Positions 16,068-25,758 are shown, counted from the stretch's first letter. The stretch is 46,063 bases of DNA from CALZFJ01 sp964459845 (GCA_964459845.1 CAYWOC010000018.1:1-46063), one strand, 5' to 3'. Made by a program: numbers and translations. Notes: generated by a model from the letters alone, not told the origin.

Positions 16068-16535
16068 GTGGGAAAATATTTTTACCTAACTCTTATTGTA
16101 GCTGCGATCTGCATAAGCTGTATAATATTGGCGGTCAATCTATCGCTCAGAAACTACACTCAGGCTGATGAGAATGGATTCGAGACTATAAAAAACCCAT
16201 ATTGGGATATACCAATAGAACATCCTATCCTTGACACATCATACACTTCTAATGACACTATTCAAGAAAGCCCTGCGAAATCCGCTCCTGCCGCAAAAGC
16301 TACTACGCAAAAGCGTTATGATGTAAACCCTTATTACGATGAAGGGTACGAAAAAGGCTACGATGACGGTCTTGATGATGGCTGCAACAAGACCAGAGAA
16401 TGGCAATACGACGACGATTGCCGATACAGAGGGAAAAAGAGAAGAGAGTATCAGCTCGGTTACGAAGAGGGATATGACGACGGATATAGCGATGGATACA
16501 ACGACAGCGGATATGACCCCGACGAGGAGGATTGA
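16068..16535 (+). CDS. Membrane-anchored protein with Gly-Tyr-Asp repeats
   Basis: This 155-residue protein starts with GTG. Residues about 5-26 form one hydrophobic segment (uncleaved anchor or signal). The middle is Ala/Lys/Pro-rich, and the C-terminal 60 residues are strongly acidic and repetitive: EGYEKGYDDGLDDG, then LGYEEGYDDGYSDGYNDSGYDPDEED. Such tyrosine-glycine-aspartate tails occur in envelope proteins of unknown function and might bind cations; no enzymatic motif is seen. It precedes the DUF2156 gene, which has its own -7 box. Confidence 0.6.
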   Translation: MGKYFYLTLIVAAICISCIILAVNLSLRNYTQADENGFETIKNPYWDIPIEHPILDTSYTSNDTIQESPAKSAPAAKATTQKRYDVNPYYDEGYEKGYDDGLDDGCNKTREWQYDDDCRYRGKKRREYQLGYEEGYDDGYSDGYNDSGYDPDEED

Positions 16536-16639
16536 AGTTTTTCACAGCCACATCCTTGATACACCTGCCCTAACTTTGCAGTCATAATTTTATGGTGCCG
16601 CGCAATGAACTGCAAGCACACGACGATTGTTTTATCTTT

Positions 16640-17554
16640 ATGGAAAATAACGACAAGCCAAATTTGCTCTTTCACCGATTGACATTCAATTCGCTACCAC
16701 TCATACTGCCCTATCTTCAACGGGCAGACAGCCGCTCGTGCGACTACACCATAGGCGGAATATACATGTGGATTGACTATTTCAAGTATCACTACTGCAT
16801 ATACAACAACACCTTGTTCATCAAGGGAGTGGCTGAAGACGATGTGAAGCGCACCGCTTTCTCGCTGCCATTGGGCGATATGCCTATGGCTGAATGTGTG
16901 GAGCTGCTCAAATGCCACTGCCAGCAGCAGAAGATTCAGCTCGTGTTCTCGGCAATCACCGATGAGCGCATCGACGACTTCCGCTCTCTGCACCCGAAAG
17001 AGATCACCACGCTCGACCACTGGAGCGACTATGTGTATGATGCCGAGAAACTTGCCACTTTGGCTGGCAACAAGATGAAAAAGAAGCGCAACCATGTGAA
17101 CAGGTTCATTGCCACCTACCCCGACCACCATATAGCCACCATCGACAGCTCCAACCTGAACGACGTGAGGCAATTCTTCGACCGTCTTTGCTCCGCCAAA
17201 GACGACAACGGCATGGCTGGATATGAGCGCAACCAGACGCGCAAAGTGCTGAATGACTATCGCCATTTTTCGGGCATATTTGAAGGAATTGCGCTCTATG
17301 TGGGGGCAAGAATCGCAGCATTCGCCATAGGAGAAATATCCGGCCGCACACTGCATGTGCATATCGAAAAGACCGACCACAGCTTCAATGGAGCCAATGA
17401 ATTCATCAACATGGCATTTGTGCAATATATGCACAACCACCACGACTTCGACATGGTGAACCGAGAAGATGATGCCGGAGATGACGGACTGCGGCAAGCA
17501 AAGGAGTCATATCACCCAGACTTGATGCTGAAAAAATATAATGTGGCGTTCTGA
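16640..17554 (+). CDS. DUF2156 protein (phosphatidylglycerol lysyltransferase C-terminal type)
   Basis: This 304-residue soluble protein has a GNAT-like double fold. Motifs MWIDYFKYHYCIYNNTLFIKG, DYVYDAEKLATLAGNKMKKKRNHVNRF and the C-terminal NREDDAGDDGLRQAKESYHP are characteristic of PF09924 family members in Bacteroidetes. These relate to the aminoacyl-transfer domain of MprF, but lack its membrane part; the acceptor is unknown. An in-frame ATG exists at 16592, but a TAACTTTG -7 box at 16571-16578 places transcription start near 16584, so the ATG at 16640 is preferred. Confidence 0.8.
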   Translation: MENNDKPNLLFHRLTFNSLPLILPYLQRADSRSCDYTIGGIYMWIDYFKYHYCIYNNTLFIKGVAEDDVKRTAFSLPLGDMPMAECVELLKCHCQQQKIQLVFSAITDERIDDFRSLHPKEITTLDHWSDYVYDAEKLATLAGNKMKKKRNHVNRFIATYPDHHIATIDSSNLNDVRQFFDRLCSAKDDNGMAGYERNQTRKVLNDYRHFSGIFEGIALYVGARIAAFAIGEISGRTLHVHIEKTDHSFNGANEFINMAFVQYMHNHHDFDMVNREDDAGDDGLRQAKESYHPDLMLKKYNVAF

Positions 17555-17644
17555 GATTTGCCGCCAGCACCACATATTTCACCGCATTTACGTTATTTTC
17601 ACATAAATATAATATCGAAAAGCCGATTTTAGAGAAAAAAACGT

Positions 17645-17652
17645 TAATTTTG
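17645..17652 (+). promoter_or_regulatory. -7 box for the glycosyltransferase gene
   Basis: TAATTTTG matches TAnnTTTG and lies 92 bases upstream of the ATG at 17744. The -33 region is only T-rich (TTTT at 17627-17630). Confidence 0.45.
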
Positions 17653-17743
17653 CACCGATATAACGAATAATGCAACTCACACGACTGCATCCAACTTATA
17701 ATAAAAACATATCACACACATACATATTCATATTTAGATAATT

Positions 17744-18496
17744 ATGTCACAAGTAGTAAAGTCCGATAGTATCGTAATCATTCCTACTTACAACGAGAAG
17801 GAGAACATCGAAAACATCATTAATGCTGTTTTGTCGCTGAAGCATCAGTTTGACATTCTTGTAATTGATGACAATTCACCCGACGGTACTGCCGACATCG
17901 TAAAAAGCGTCATAGCTAAAAATCCCGAGCGTGTACATATGTTGCAGCGTGAGGGCAAACTTGGACTTGGCACAGCCTATATCACAGGTTTCAAGTGGGC
18001 TCTTGCCAACGGATATGAATACATCATTGAAATGGATGCCGACTTCTCCCACAACCCCAACGACCTGATTCCACTGCGCGCTGCTTGCGCCGAGGGCGGT
18101 GCCGACCTGTCGATTGGCTCGCGATATATCACTGGCGTGAACGTGGTGAACTGGCCTATGGGACGCGTCATGATGTCTTACTACGCAAGTGCCTATGTGC
18201 GCATCGTCACTGGAATGAATGTGCGCGACACCACTGCGGGATTCGTATGCTACAACCGCCGTGTACTTGAAAGCATAGATTTGGACAAAATCCAGTTCAA
18301 GGGCTATGCATTCCAGATTGAAATGAAATTCACTGCCTATAAACTCGGATTCAAAATCAAAGAAGTGCCTATCATCTTCGTGAACCGCGTGCTTGGCACA
18401 AGCAAAATGAACTCAAGCATTTTCGGCGAGGCAGTATTCGGTGTCATCAAGCTGAAGGTGGATAGTTGGTTCAAAAAATATAACCGCAAGAAGTAA
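17744..18496 (+). CDS. Polyprenol monophosphomannose synthase-like GT2 glycosyltransferase
   Basis: This 250-residue protein has a GT-A fold: IIPTYNEKENIENII (nucleotide-sugar binding), VIDDNSPDGTADIV, EMDADFSHNPNDL (DxD-type metal site) and GSRYITG, NWPMGR and DTTAGFVCYNRRVL segments diagnostic of dolichol-phosphate mannose synthase relatives. It should transfer mannose (or another sugar) from a GDP donor to a polyprenyl phosphate at the inner membrane. No C-terminal membrane domain is present, as in the short bacterial forms. It is followed after 29 bases by pyrC. Confidence 0.9.
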   Translation: MSQVVKSDSIVIIPTYNEKENIENIINAVLSLKHQFDILVIDDNSPDGTADIVKSVIAKNPERVHMLQREGKLGLGTAYITGFKWALANGYEYIIEMDADFSHNPNDLIPLRAACAEGGADLSIGSRYITGVNVVNWPMGRVMMSYYASAYVRIVTGMNVRDTTAGFVCYNRRVLESIDLDKIQFKGYAFQIEMKFTAYKLGFKIKEVPIIFVNRVLGTSKMNSSIFGEAVFGVIKLKVDSWFKKYNRKK

Positions 18497-18525
18497 TTTT
18501 CAAATTCACATTTTAAGATTCTATT

Positions 18526-19872
18526 ATGAGCCGCCATATACTCTACAACGCCTCAATCGTGAATGAGGCGAAACGTTTCACTGGATATGTAGTGATTGAT
18601 GGCGACAAGATTGCCGAAGTGGGGACCGGAGTCCCTGCCGAAGCTGTCGTGTCGTCGTGCGACCGCTCTACCGACCTGAATGGCTATCTGCTGCTACCGG
18701 GAGCCATCGACGACCAAGTGCATTTCCGTGACCCGGGTCTCACCCACAAAGCCGACATCGCCAGCGAAAGCCGTGCCGCAATAGCCGGAGGTGTGACTTC
18801 GTTCATGGATATGCCAAACACCAAGCCGCAGACAACAACCCTCGAAACTCTCGAAGCGAAATATGAATATGCCGCCGAAGTATCGGCTGCCAACTACAGC
18901 TTCTACATCGGAGCCACAAACGACAATATCGACATCGTGAAGCAGGTGGATTTCAGCCGCACTTGCGGTGTAAAAGCTTTCTTAGGCTCATCCACAGGCA
19001 ATATGCTCGTGGATAATCCGACTACACTTGAGCATCTATTTGGAGAAATTCCGGCTCTCATCGCCATTCACTCCGAAGACGAGGCCATAATACGAGCCAA
19101 CAGAGAACGTTTTGTGGCTGAATATGGCGACAATCTGCCTGTGCAATATCATCCGCTCATTCGCAGCGCAGAGGCTTGCTACACATCCACTGCACGTGCC
19201 ATAGAACTTGCCGACAGGCTGAACACTCGCCTGCATGTGCTGCATCTTTCCACTGCGCGCGAGCTTGAGCTGTTCAGCGATGATCCTGTTGCCGACAAGC
19301 GCATCACCAGCGAGGTGTGCGTGCATCACTTGTGGTTCTGCGACGAGGATTACGCCCGACTGGGCAACAGGATAAAATGCAACCCTGCTATCAAGACAGC
19401 AGCCGACCGCGCTGCCCTGCGTAGCGGTGTTGTTGGCGGCAAGCTCGATGTCGTAGCCACCGACCATGCGCCACATCTTCTCAGCGAGAAACAGGGCAAC
19501 TGCCTCACAGCAGCATCAGGCATGCCGCTTGTGCAATTTTCTCTTGTGGCTATGCTCGAAATGGCACACCAAGGAATATTCTCAATCGAGAAAGTTGTGG
19601 AAAAAATGTGCCATGCGCCAGCCGACCTTTACCGCATCGACCGCCGCGGATACATACGTCAGGGCTACTTTGCCGACCTTGCGGTTGTCGCTACCGACGA
19701 CCCTCACACAATCACATCTGCCGATGTCATATCGAAATGCGGATGGTCTCCTTTTGAGGGTGCAACAATGCACCACCAGGTGGTACGCACCTTCCTAAAT
19801 GGCGAAGAGGTGTATGCCAATGGAGTTTTCGCCAACGACATACACGGGGTGCGTTTGCTATTCAACATATAA
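18526..19872 (+). CDS. pyrC: Dihydroorotase
   Basis: This 448-residue amidohydrolase closes carbamoyl-aspartate to dihydroorotate in pyrimidine synthesis. The metal-binding DQVHFRDPGLTHK is at about 62-74, SHMDMPN-like FMDMPNTKPQ follows, and the late ATDHAPHLLSEK (about 310-321) supplies the catalytic Asp. Length suits the long bacterial form. It stands between the glycosyltransferase and the Ca2+ ATPase, with 29-base gaps on both sides, so the three may be co-transcribed. Confidence 0.94.
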   Translation: MSRHILYNASIVNEAKRFTGYVVIDGDKIAEVGTGVPAEAVVSSCDRSTDLNGYLLLPGAIDDQVHFRDPGLTHKADIASESRAAIAGGVTSFMDMPNTKPQTTTLETLEAKYEYAAEVSAANYSFYIGATNDNIDIVKQVDFSRTCGVKAFLGSSTGNMLVDNPTTLEHLFGEIPALIAIHSEDEAIIRANRERFVAEYGDNLPVQYHPLIRSAEACYTSTARAIELADRLNTRLHVLHLSTARELELFSDDPVADKRITSEVCVHHLWFCDEDYARLGNRIKCNPAIKTAADRAALRSGVVGGKLDVVATDHAPHLLSEKQGNCLTAASGMPLVQFSLVAMLEMAHQGIFSIEKVVEKMCHAPADLYRIDRRGYIRQGYFADLAVVATDDPHTITSADVISKCGWSPFEGATMHHQVVRTFLNGEEVYANGVFANDIHGVRLLFNI

Positions 19873-19901
19873 ATTCTTATTCATCTAAGATTTTCCCTTT
19901 T

Positions 19902-22652
19902 ATGATTGACTCAAAACAATTAAACGGGCTGACCGACATTGAGGCAGCCGAGAGCCGGAAAAAATATGGAGACAACCTGCTGACTCCACCTGAGAGGCAA
20001 TCACTGTGGTCGCAATTCATTGAGAAATTCGACGACCCGCTGATAAAAATTCTGCTTGTCGCTCTTCTTCTATCTATATGCATATCCACCTACGAGGTAT
20101 TCGGAATCGGTGAAGCAATGACCGTCTATCTCGAACCTCTCGGAATATTCATAGCCATAACACTCGCCACACTCGTAGGCTTCGCTGTTGAAGTGAATGC
20201 CAACAAGAAATTTGAGATGCTCAACCAAGTGAACGACGAGACACCAGTAAAGGTAATGCGCAACGGCAATATCACACAAATTCCACGCAAAGATGTTGTA
20301 GTGGGCGACATCGTAATGCTCGAAACTGGCGAAGAAGTGCCAGCCGACGGAACTCTAATCGATTCAATATCTCTCAGTATAAACGAAAGCACCCTCACCG
20401 GCGAGCCTGTGATAAAGAAGTCGCACCGCCAAGAGGACTTCGACAAGGATGCCACCTACCCCACCAACCATGCACTGCGCGGCACCACTGTGACCGAAGG
20501 TCATGGCATCATGAAAGTGACTGCCGTAGGCGACTCTACAGAATATGGCAAAGTATATGTGGAGGCGCAAATCGACAATAATGTAAAAACTCCATTGTCG
20601 CTGCAATTCGCCAGACTCGGAAGAATAATATCCATAGGCAGCTACATTGTGGGCGCAACCATCGTGATAGGACGACTTGCGATATTTGACTATGGCACTT
20701 ACGCACTGTCAAGTATGCAATTCATCAATTACTTTATGGAGACTATTATGCTTGCCGTCACCCTGATTGTTGTTTCAGTGCCTGAAGGACTACCAATGAG
20801 CGTAACCCTAAGCCTCGCCCTGAGCATGCGACGAATGCTCGCAAGCAACAACCTCGTGCGAAAGATGCACGCCTGCGAGACAATGGGAGCCACCTCGGTA
20901 ATCTGCACCGACAAGACCGGGACACTGACACAAAACCAGATGCAAATACACGAAGCACGCTTTTTCGGACTAAAAAATGGCAATACCCTTACCAACGATG
21001 AAGAGAGCAAGCTAATCTGCGAAGCCATTTCGTGCAATTCCACAGCATTCCTCGATCGCTCGAATGCTGACCACCCTACGGCTTTAGGCAACCCCACTGA
21101 AGGTGCCCTACTGCTATGGCTCTATGAAAATGGCATAGACTACCTGAATGCACGCGAATCCTGCCACGCCATAGCCCAACTGCCATTCTCTACCGAGCGA
21201 AAATATATGGCTACGGTGGTGATAAGCGCAACACTGAACCGTTCGATATTATATGTGAAAGGAGCACCTGAAATCGTGTATGCCTTGTGTAGCAGCACTA
21301 CAGGCGATGTGGCAAAGGAGGAAATCGACAACATTCTCGCATCCTACCAGTCGAAAGCCATGCGTACACTCGGCTTTGCAAGGCAAATTCTTGATGAAGG
21401 AGAAAATCCCATACTCAACAGCACACTGGATGCCAGCCGTCTTCAATTCACAGGCATCGTTGCCATCTCTGATCCTGTACGCTCCGATGTGCCTGATGCC
21501 ATAAGCGAATGTATCGACGCTGGGATACAAGTAAAAATTGTCACCGGCGACACTCCATGCACAGCTTGCGAGATTGGTCGTCAAGTGAGACTATGGACTG
21601 ATGCCGACACCGACGAGAACCGCATCTCGGGACCAGAATTTGCCGCGCTCAGCGACGACGAAGCACGCCGTCGTGCCGAAAAGATAAAAATTATGTCGCG
21701 CGCACGTCCTACCGACAAATCCCGACTGGTGAACCTGCTACAGCAATCTGGAGAGGTTGTGGCCGTGACCGGCGACGGAACCAACGATGCGCCAGCACTG
21801 AATGCGGCTCAAGTGGGGCTATCGATGGGCGACGGGACTTCTGTGGCTAAAGAGGCAAGCGACATCACCATCATGGACAACTCGTTCACGTCCATCACCA
21901 AAGCTGTGATGTGGGGACGCTCGCTGTATCAGAACATTCAACGTTTCATCTTATTTCAGCTCACTGTTAATGTGGTGGCATGCCTTATCGTCGGTCTTGG
22001 TGCTTTCATGAGCTACCAGTCGCCGCTCACCGTCACTCAGATGCTGTGGGTAAATCTCATAATGGACACATTTGCAGCTCTGTCGCTCGCATCGCTGCCA
22101 CCAAGTGCCGAAGTCATGAACCACAAGCCACGCAAGCAAACTGATTTCATAATCAACCGCAGCATGATGTGGTTCATTATCGGAGTTGGCTCAGCATTCA
22201 TCATCTTCCTATTCGGACTAATGCAATATTTGAAGCAACACCAGATTGAATCGCTCACGCAATTCAGCATCATCGACTATGCGCGCTCATTCTTCGACTT
22301 TCATTACAACAGAACCGATGAAATATCGCTCTACGACCACACAATCTTCTTCACAATCTTCGTATTCCTGCAATTCTGGAATCTCTTCAATGCAAAATCT
22401 TTCCAAAGCGGACACTCGGCTTTTTGGAAGATAAAAGAGAGCAAGGTGTTTTTTGGAACACTTTTTATGATATTTGTAGGACAAATTCTTATCGTAGAAT
22501 TTGGCGGTCAAATGTTTAGTGTGTACCTTGGTGGTCTGAAATTAATCGACTGGATTTGCATAGTTTCAGGCACGTCGGTTGTGCTGTGGATTGGCGAAAT
22601 TATCCATATCTTCGACAAGCGACGAAAAAAGAAAAGAGGTATAACCATCTAA
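19902..22652 (+). CDS. Calcium-translocating P-type ATPase (PMCA/P2-type)
   Basis: This 916-residue membrane pump has an N-terminal cation-ATPase domain, TLTGEP (about 164), the phosphorylation motif DKTGTLTQNQ (Asp at about 337), the KGAPE nucleotide loop and the hinge TGDGTNDAPAL (about 622). VSVPEGLPMSV (M4 with the PEGL calcium-site motif) and NLIMDTFAALSLA (M6) point to Ca2+ rather than heavy-metal transport. Eight to ten membrane segments fit the family. It is likely a calcium exporter of the inner membrane. Confidence 0.93.
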   Translation: MIDSKQLNGLTDIEAAESRKKYGDNLLTPPERQSLWSQFIEKFDDPLIKILLVALLLSICISTYEVFGIGEAMTVYLEPLGIFIAITLATLVGFAVEVNANKKFEMLNQVNDETPVKVMRNGNITQIPRKDVVVGDIVMLETGEEVPADGTLIDSISLSINESTLTGEPVIKKSHRQEDFDKDATYPTNHALRGTTVTEGHGIMKVTAVGDSTEYGKVYVEAQIDNNVKTPLSLQFARLGRIISIGSYIVGATIVIGRLAIFDYGTYALSSMQFINYFMETIMLAVTLIVVSVPEGLPMSVTLSLALSMRRMLASNNLVRKMHACETMGATSVICTDKTGTLTQNQMQIHEARFFGLKNGNTLTNDEESKLICEAISCNSTAFLDRSNADHPTALGNPTEGALLLWLYENGIDYLNARESCHAIAQLPFSTERKYMATVVISATLNRSILYVKGAPEIVYALCSSTTGDVAKEEIDNILASYQSKAMRTLGFARQILDEGENPILNSTLDASRLQFTGIVAISDPVRSDVPDAISECIDAGIQVKIVTGDTPCTACEIGRQVRLWTDADTDENRISGPEFAALSDDEARRRAEKIKIMSRARPTDKSRLVNLLQQSGEVVAVTGDGTNDAPALNAAQVGLSMGDGTSVAKEASDITIMDNSFTSITKAVMWGRSLYQNIQRFILFQLTVNVVACLIVGLGAFMSYQSPLTVTQMLWVNLIMDTFAALSLASLPPSAEVMNHKPRKQTDFIINRSMMWFIIGVGSAFIIFLFGLMQYLKQHQIESLTQFSIIDYARSFFDFHYNRTDEISLYDHTIFFTIFVFLQFWNLFNAKSFQSGHSAFWKIKESKVFFGTLFMIFVGQILIVEFGGQMFSVYLGGLKLIDWICIVSGTSVVLWIGEIIHIFDKRRKKKRGITI

Positions 22653-22667
22653 AAAAAGTCAAACATT

Positions 22668-23387
22668 ATGAAACGCATTACAATCTCAATCATCGCACTT
22701 TTGGCTGTCATGCTATCGGGAAGCAACTACGCCATGGCTCAACGTCATTCGCGCCCGGTGCCATACCGACCCGGCTATAACAACCGCTATGTGGAACGTC
22801 CGCCGGTGTACCGCGACTCCTACGATGATTACGACAACTACAGCTCCACCCGCTACAAGGGATTTCTCGAAGTGGGCTACACTGCCGGTGTCAGCTCATA
22901 TAAGGCTTCGCAGCTCGATATCCTCACCACCCATGGTGCTGCTATCGACAATTTCTTCATAGGCGTGGGCAGCGGTGTGAACATTTTATTCCCAAATGAC
23001 GCAAGTCTAAAAGACAGCAACAATTCCTCTTATTACAACTACAAGGAGACGGCGGTGTTCATCCCTCTATATCTCGATTTGAAGTATAACTTCGGCAACA
23101 CCCGCACTGTGGCGCCATTCATCGATGTGAAACTTGGTGCTACATTCCTTGCCAGCGACAACGAGGTATATATCAACGACGGATGGATGGACGGTCGCAC
23201 AAGCCTGCTGTTCAGCCCTACGATAGGACTTCGTGTACCTCTCGGCAACAGCGCAGCATTCAATTTCGGAGTTACCTACAACCTCATATCCCAAAAATAT
23301 TTCTACTACGACTATTGGGAAGGTCCTATATATAGCGACGGCATTGCCATCCATTCTCTCGGCTGCCGTTTCAGCATCGAGTGGTAG
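22668..23387 (+). CDS. Outer-membrane beta-barrel protein (porin-family-like)
   Basis: This 239-residue protein has a signal peptide (1-24, ending YAMA). A Pro/Arg/Tyr-rich segment (about 25-62) leads to alternating strands starting KGFLEVGYTAGV and including FIPLYLDLKYNFG, APFIDVKLGATFL and SFSLGCRFSIEW-like termini. This fits an eight-stranded OmpX/OmpA-like barrel of unknown ligand. It follows the Ca2+ ATPase by 15 bases and ends at a strong terminator, so it closes that transcription unit. Confidence 0.75.
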   Translation: MKRITISIIALLAVMLSGSNYAMAQRHSRPVPYRPGYNNRYVERPPVYRDSYDDYDNYSSTRYKGFLEVGYTAGVSSYKASQLDILTTHGAAIDNFFIGVGSGVNILFPNDASLKDSNNSSYYNYKETAVFIPLYLDLKYNFGNTRTVAPFIDVKLGATFLASDNEVYINDGWMDGRTSLLFSPTIGLRVPLGNSAAFNFGVTYNLISQKYFYYDYWEGPIYSDGIAIHSLGCRFSIEW

Positions 23388-23430
23388 TCATCCACCACAT
23401 CCCGAAAAGAAAAGTAAATAATAAATTTTT

Positions 23431-23471
23431 CAACAGAAAACCAACGAACTCTTGGTTTTCTGTTGTTTTTT
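23431..23471 (+). terminator. Strong intrinsic terminator
   Basis: A perfect 14-bp stem pairs 23431-23444 (CAACAGAAAACCAA) with 23452-23465, with a 7-base loop and TTTTTT following on the plus strand. It separates the plus-strand block from the convergent AT-rich genes. Confidence 0.92.
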
Positions 23472-23891
23472 CTACCTCTTTTTTCCATGATTGTTACTAT
23501 TTTTGTGGACGCTGTCATTTGAGCCTAACCACAACAGAAATGATAAGGCAAAAATGGCTAAAACAACATATAATCCTCTTTCTACGCCTGAATTGCGGCA
23601 GAAACACCTATCAAGCATCTCATCATAAAAGAATGTTGTGTCGTTAAATCCTGTTTGCAGACTATCGCCATCTGTTATACCCGTGATGTATTCTTTATTT
23701 TGATAAACGATGTAAGCCGTTGGATGTGTTCTCGCGCCATGCCTAAAATCGAGCTTTATTATCTCACAAGCTATATTATCCCTGTTTGAAGATATATACG
23801 CCTCCCTATCACATACCAAGAACATATATGCCGAAAAAAGTCCAAGACTCAAGTTTATCAGAATTATGGCGATTTTCCTTCTCATCATCAA
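23472..23891 (-). CDS. Small two-TM hypothetical protein
   Basis: This 139-residue protein has a hydrophobic segment near each end (about 6-24 and 107-124) with an extracytoplasmic loop between them containing ACEIIKLDFRHGARTHPTAYIVYQNKEY. The loop resembles the DUF3592-type beta domain seen in small toxin-immunity and envelope proteins, but the match is weak. Its stop abuts the terminator at 23431-23471. Composition is AT-rich like the next two genes. Confidence 0.55.
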   Translation of the reverse strand: MMMRRKIAIILINLSLGLFSAYMFLVCDREAYISSNRDNIACEIIKLDFRHGARTHPTAYIVYQNKEYITGITDGDSLQTGFNDTTFFYDEMLDRCFCRNSGVERGLYVVLAIFALSFLLWLGSNDSVHKNSNNHGKKR

Positions 23892-23938
23892 TCATCATAT
23901 TTTTACAAAATTATTCTAATTCCAATATTCCCAACAAT

Positions 23939-24448
23939 TTATGGAGAATTTTCTAAATAGTTCAGAATATTAAAATCTTTGATATTAATATGTGGTCTTA
24001 TATCCTCCTTTTCTGTGACGATTTTGTCTGAATCGACTACATAATGTGTTCCTACGACTTGATATAAAACCAATTTACCATTCGCACACTTGAAATAAAA
24101 ACAACGGCTGTAAAAATTATCCCCACCACCATAAAAACATTCAAATACACAACCTTTTTTATATTTTTTCACCTTGACACTCAAGTTCTTCACATCTTCA
24201 GAAGATGGGAGAATTATATTTGCAACAGCTTTATCGTTCTTTTTGACAAAAATGGATCTGACATAAGCTCCTTCTTTCGTAAGAGTCCGATATAATTGAA
24301 CCGTGAAAAATGTTTTTGCTTGGGCACACACAACAATAGCAGATTCAATATTACTAATTTGCGACGCATAGGTAATGCCATTTCCTATTTGGATAGAAAT
24401 CACAATACTTATAACTAAATTAATTATATTTTTGCACAAACAATTCAT
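23939..24448 (-). CDS. Secreted hypothetical protein
   Basis: This 169-residue protein has an N-terminal signal peptide (hydrophobic about 8-28). The rest is a beta-rich domain with YKKGCVFECFYGGGDNFYSRCFYFKC and KLVLYQVVGTHYVV, with four cysteines that could form disulfides. No known family recognised. It lies 47 bases upstream of the two-TM gene and downstream of the immunity-like gene, all in one minus-strand AT-rich cluster. Confidence 0.55.
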   Translation of the reverse strand: MNCLCKNIINLVISIVISIQIGNGITYASQISNIESAIVVCAQAKTFFTVQLYRTLTKEGAYVRSIFVKKNDKAVANIILPSSEDVKNLSVKVKKYKKGCVFECFYGGGDNFYSRCFYFKCANGKLVLYQVVGTHYVVDSDKIVTEKEDIRPHINIKDFNILNYLENSP

Positions 24449-24514
24449 ATAAAAAATGTTATAATCAACCTCAAATTGCCATTTTTCTCAATTAAAGCCT
24501 ATTTACACTTTCGT

Positions 24515-25198
24515 TCAGTCAAAATCAATATCTTGATAAAAACATCCACCCTTAATGATATCATATCCTACAATTTTCTCTTGCTGCATAGCCTCAACAA
24601 CTCGTTTCGAGAAGAAAAAGCCACAACCTTGCGGATACAATAAATCATAGTCTTTATACACGTTTCTTAATGTAACTTTTTTCAAATTATAATAATTGGA
24701 ATCATCATAGTATTCCGTGCGACTATTAAATGTCTTTGTGATTCCATCATCAAACATATCTTCAAATATGCATTTGGGATAAACGAATTCTGTATCAGGT
24801 ATTATCGGCAGAAACAACAGATAGAAATCTTCGATTTTTCCTTTAACAGAGATTCTTCTGAATACATATTCTTCTTTTGAGACATTCAATTTCTCAAAAA
24901 TTCTTTTAATTTTATTACTTACAACAGCCACCAAACTTAGGCAAGCTGGCGTAAAATCCATAAAATCTATCGCATCTTTTCGTCCTAATATTTTCCCACG
25001 CAAGTCATCGGGCATATCCGCATACAGATTCTTTCTGTTTTCAAAATATGCAGAAATAGGGTTAGCCCTATCTGATATATATTTCAGATAGTTTTTGGAC
25101 TCAATTTCAATCGTATGAGGCATCTCATATCCGTCTCTTATTTTTTCATCCAAAGTAAATGTCAATTGATAGTATTTCATTCTTCCTTCCATCACCAA
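24515..25198 (-). CDS. Possible orphan immunity protein (DUF1629/Imm11-Imm43-like)
   Basis: This is a 227-residue soluble acidic protein. MKYYQLTFTLDEK opens the fold, and the segment DAIDFMDFTPACLSLVAVVSNKIKRIFEKL recalls the DUF1629/Imm11 and Imm43 families of polymorphic-toxin immunity proteins; that assignment is by impression only. The frame is open from 25198, but MKYYQL at residue 7 (25180) is an equally good start. No toxin gene lies next to it, so it could be an orphan immunity gene. Confidence 0.5.
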   Translation of the reverse strand: MVMEGRMKYYQLTFTLDEKIRDGYEMPHTIEIESKNYLKYISDRANPISAYFENRKNLYADMPDDLRGKILGRKDAIDFMDFTPACLSLVAVVSNKIKRIFEKLNVSKEEYVFRRISVKGKIEDFYLLFLPIIPDTEFVYPKCIFEDMFDDGITKTFNSRTEYYDDSNYYNLKKVTLRNVYKDYDLLYPQGCGFFFSKRVVEAMQQEKIVGYDIIKGGCFYQDIDFD

Positions 25199-25261
25199 TT
25201 TACAATTATTGAAGCGACCAACTTTTCCCCCAATCTTTTAAGTAAATTCTGTTCATATCTG

Positions 25262-25269
25262 CAAATATA
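25262..25269 (-). promoter_or_regulatory. -7 box for the immunity-like gene
   Basis: TATATTTG on the minus strand, about 64 bases upstream of the first possible start. No TTTG is seen at the ideal spacing. The remainder of 25200-25476 holds no gene I can support. Confidence 0.45.
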
Positions 25270-25476
25270 TAATAAACAGCGATATTCTACACCAGCAGAA
25301 TAAAGAAAAGTTTTTTCTTTAACGCCCAAGCATCTCCCAAGCCATCGTCACGCATTTTTCAATATGCTTATAGATAAGGGCATAGCGGCAATGCCATCAT
25401 TTCACAATGAAGCGTTGCCGCATTTCTTCCACGATTCAGTCATAAGAATCGTGTGCCAATATATTCAGTGCTTATT

Positions 25477-25758
25477 TTATATGTTCAATAATTTTTTCAA
25501 GCTATCCACATATTCCTCAAATGCCGCTCTGCCTTGGTCGGTTATGCGGCACACTGTGCGTGTCTTCTTACCGACAAAACCTTTTTCGACTGTTATATAT
25601 CCAGCCGCCGACAGCTTGTCAATCTGCACGCTCAGATTTCCAGCCGTAGATTCGGTTTTGTCTTTCAGATACACAAAGTCAGCCTCCTCAAGATTCATCA
25701 AAATCGATATTATGGCAAGACGCAGTTGCGAATGCAACAATGGATTCAATTCTTTCAT
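25477..25758 (-). CDS. Winged-helix transcriptional regulator (MarR-like HTH_34)
   Basis: This 93-residue protein is a single winged-helix domain: LHSQLRLAIISILMNLEEADFVYLKDKTESTAGNLSVQIDKLSAAGYI (helices 1-3) and EKGFVGKKTRTVCRITDQGRAAFEEYV (wing and dimer helix), the pattern of PF13601. Its ATG overlaps the stop of the upstream membrane gene by four bases (ATGA), so the pair is co-translated. It probably represses its own operon at the two 15-bp palindromes at 26391-26405 and 26482-26496 (inference). Confidence 0.85.
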   Translation of the reverse strand: MKELNPLLHSQLRLAIISILMNLEEADFVYLKDKTESTAGNLSVQIDKLSAAGYITVEKGFVGKKTRTVCRITDQGRAAFEEYVDSLKKLLNI

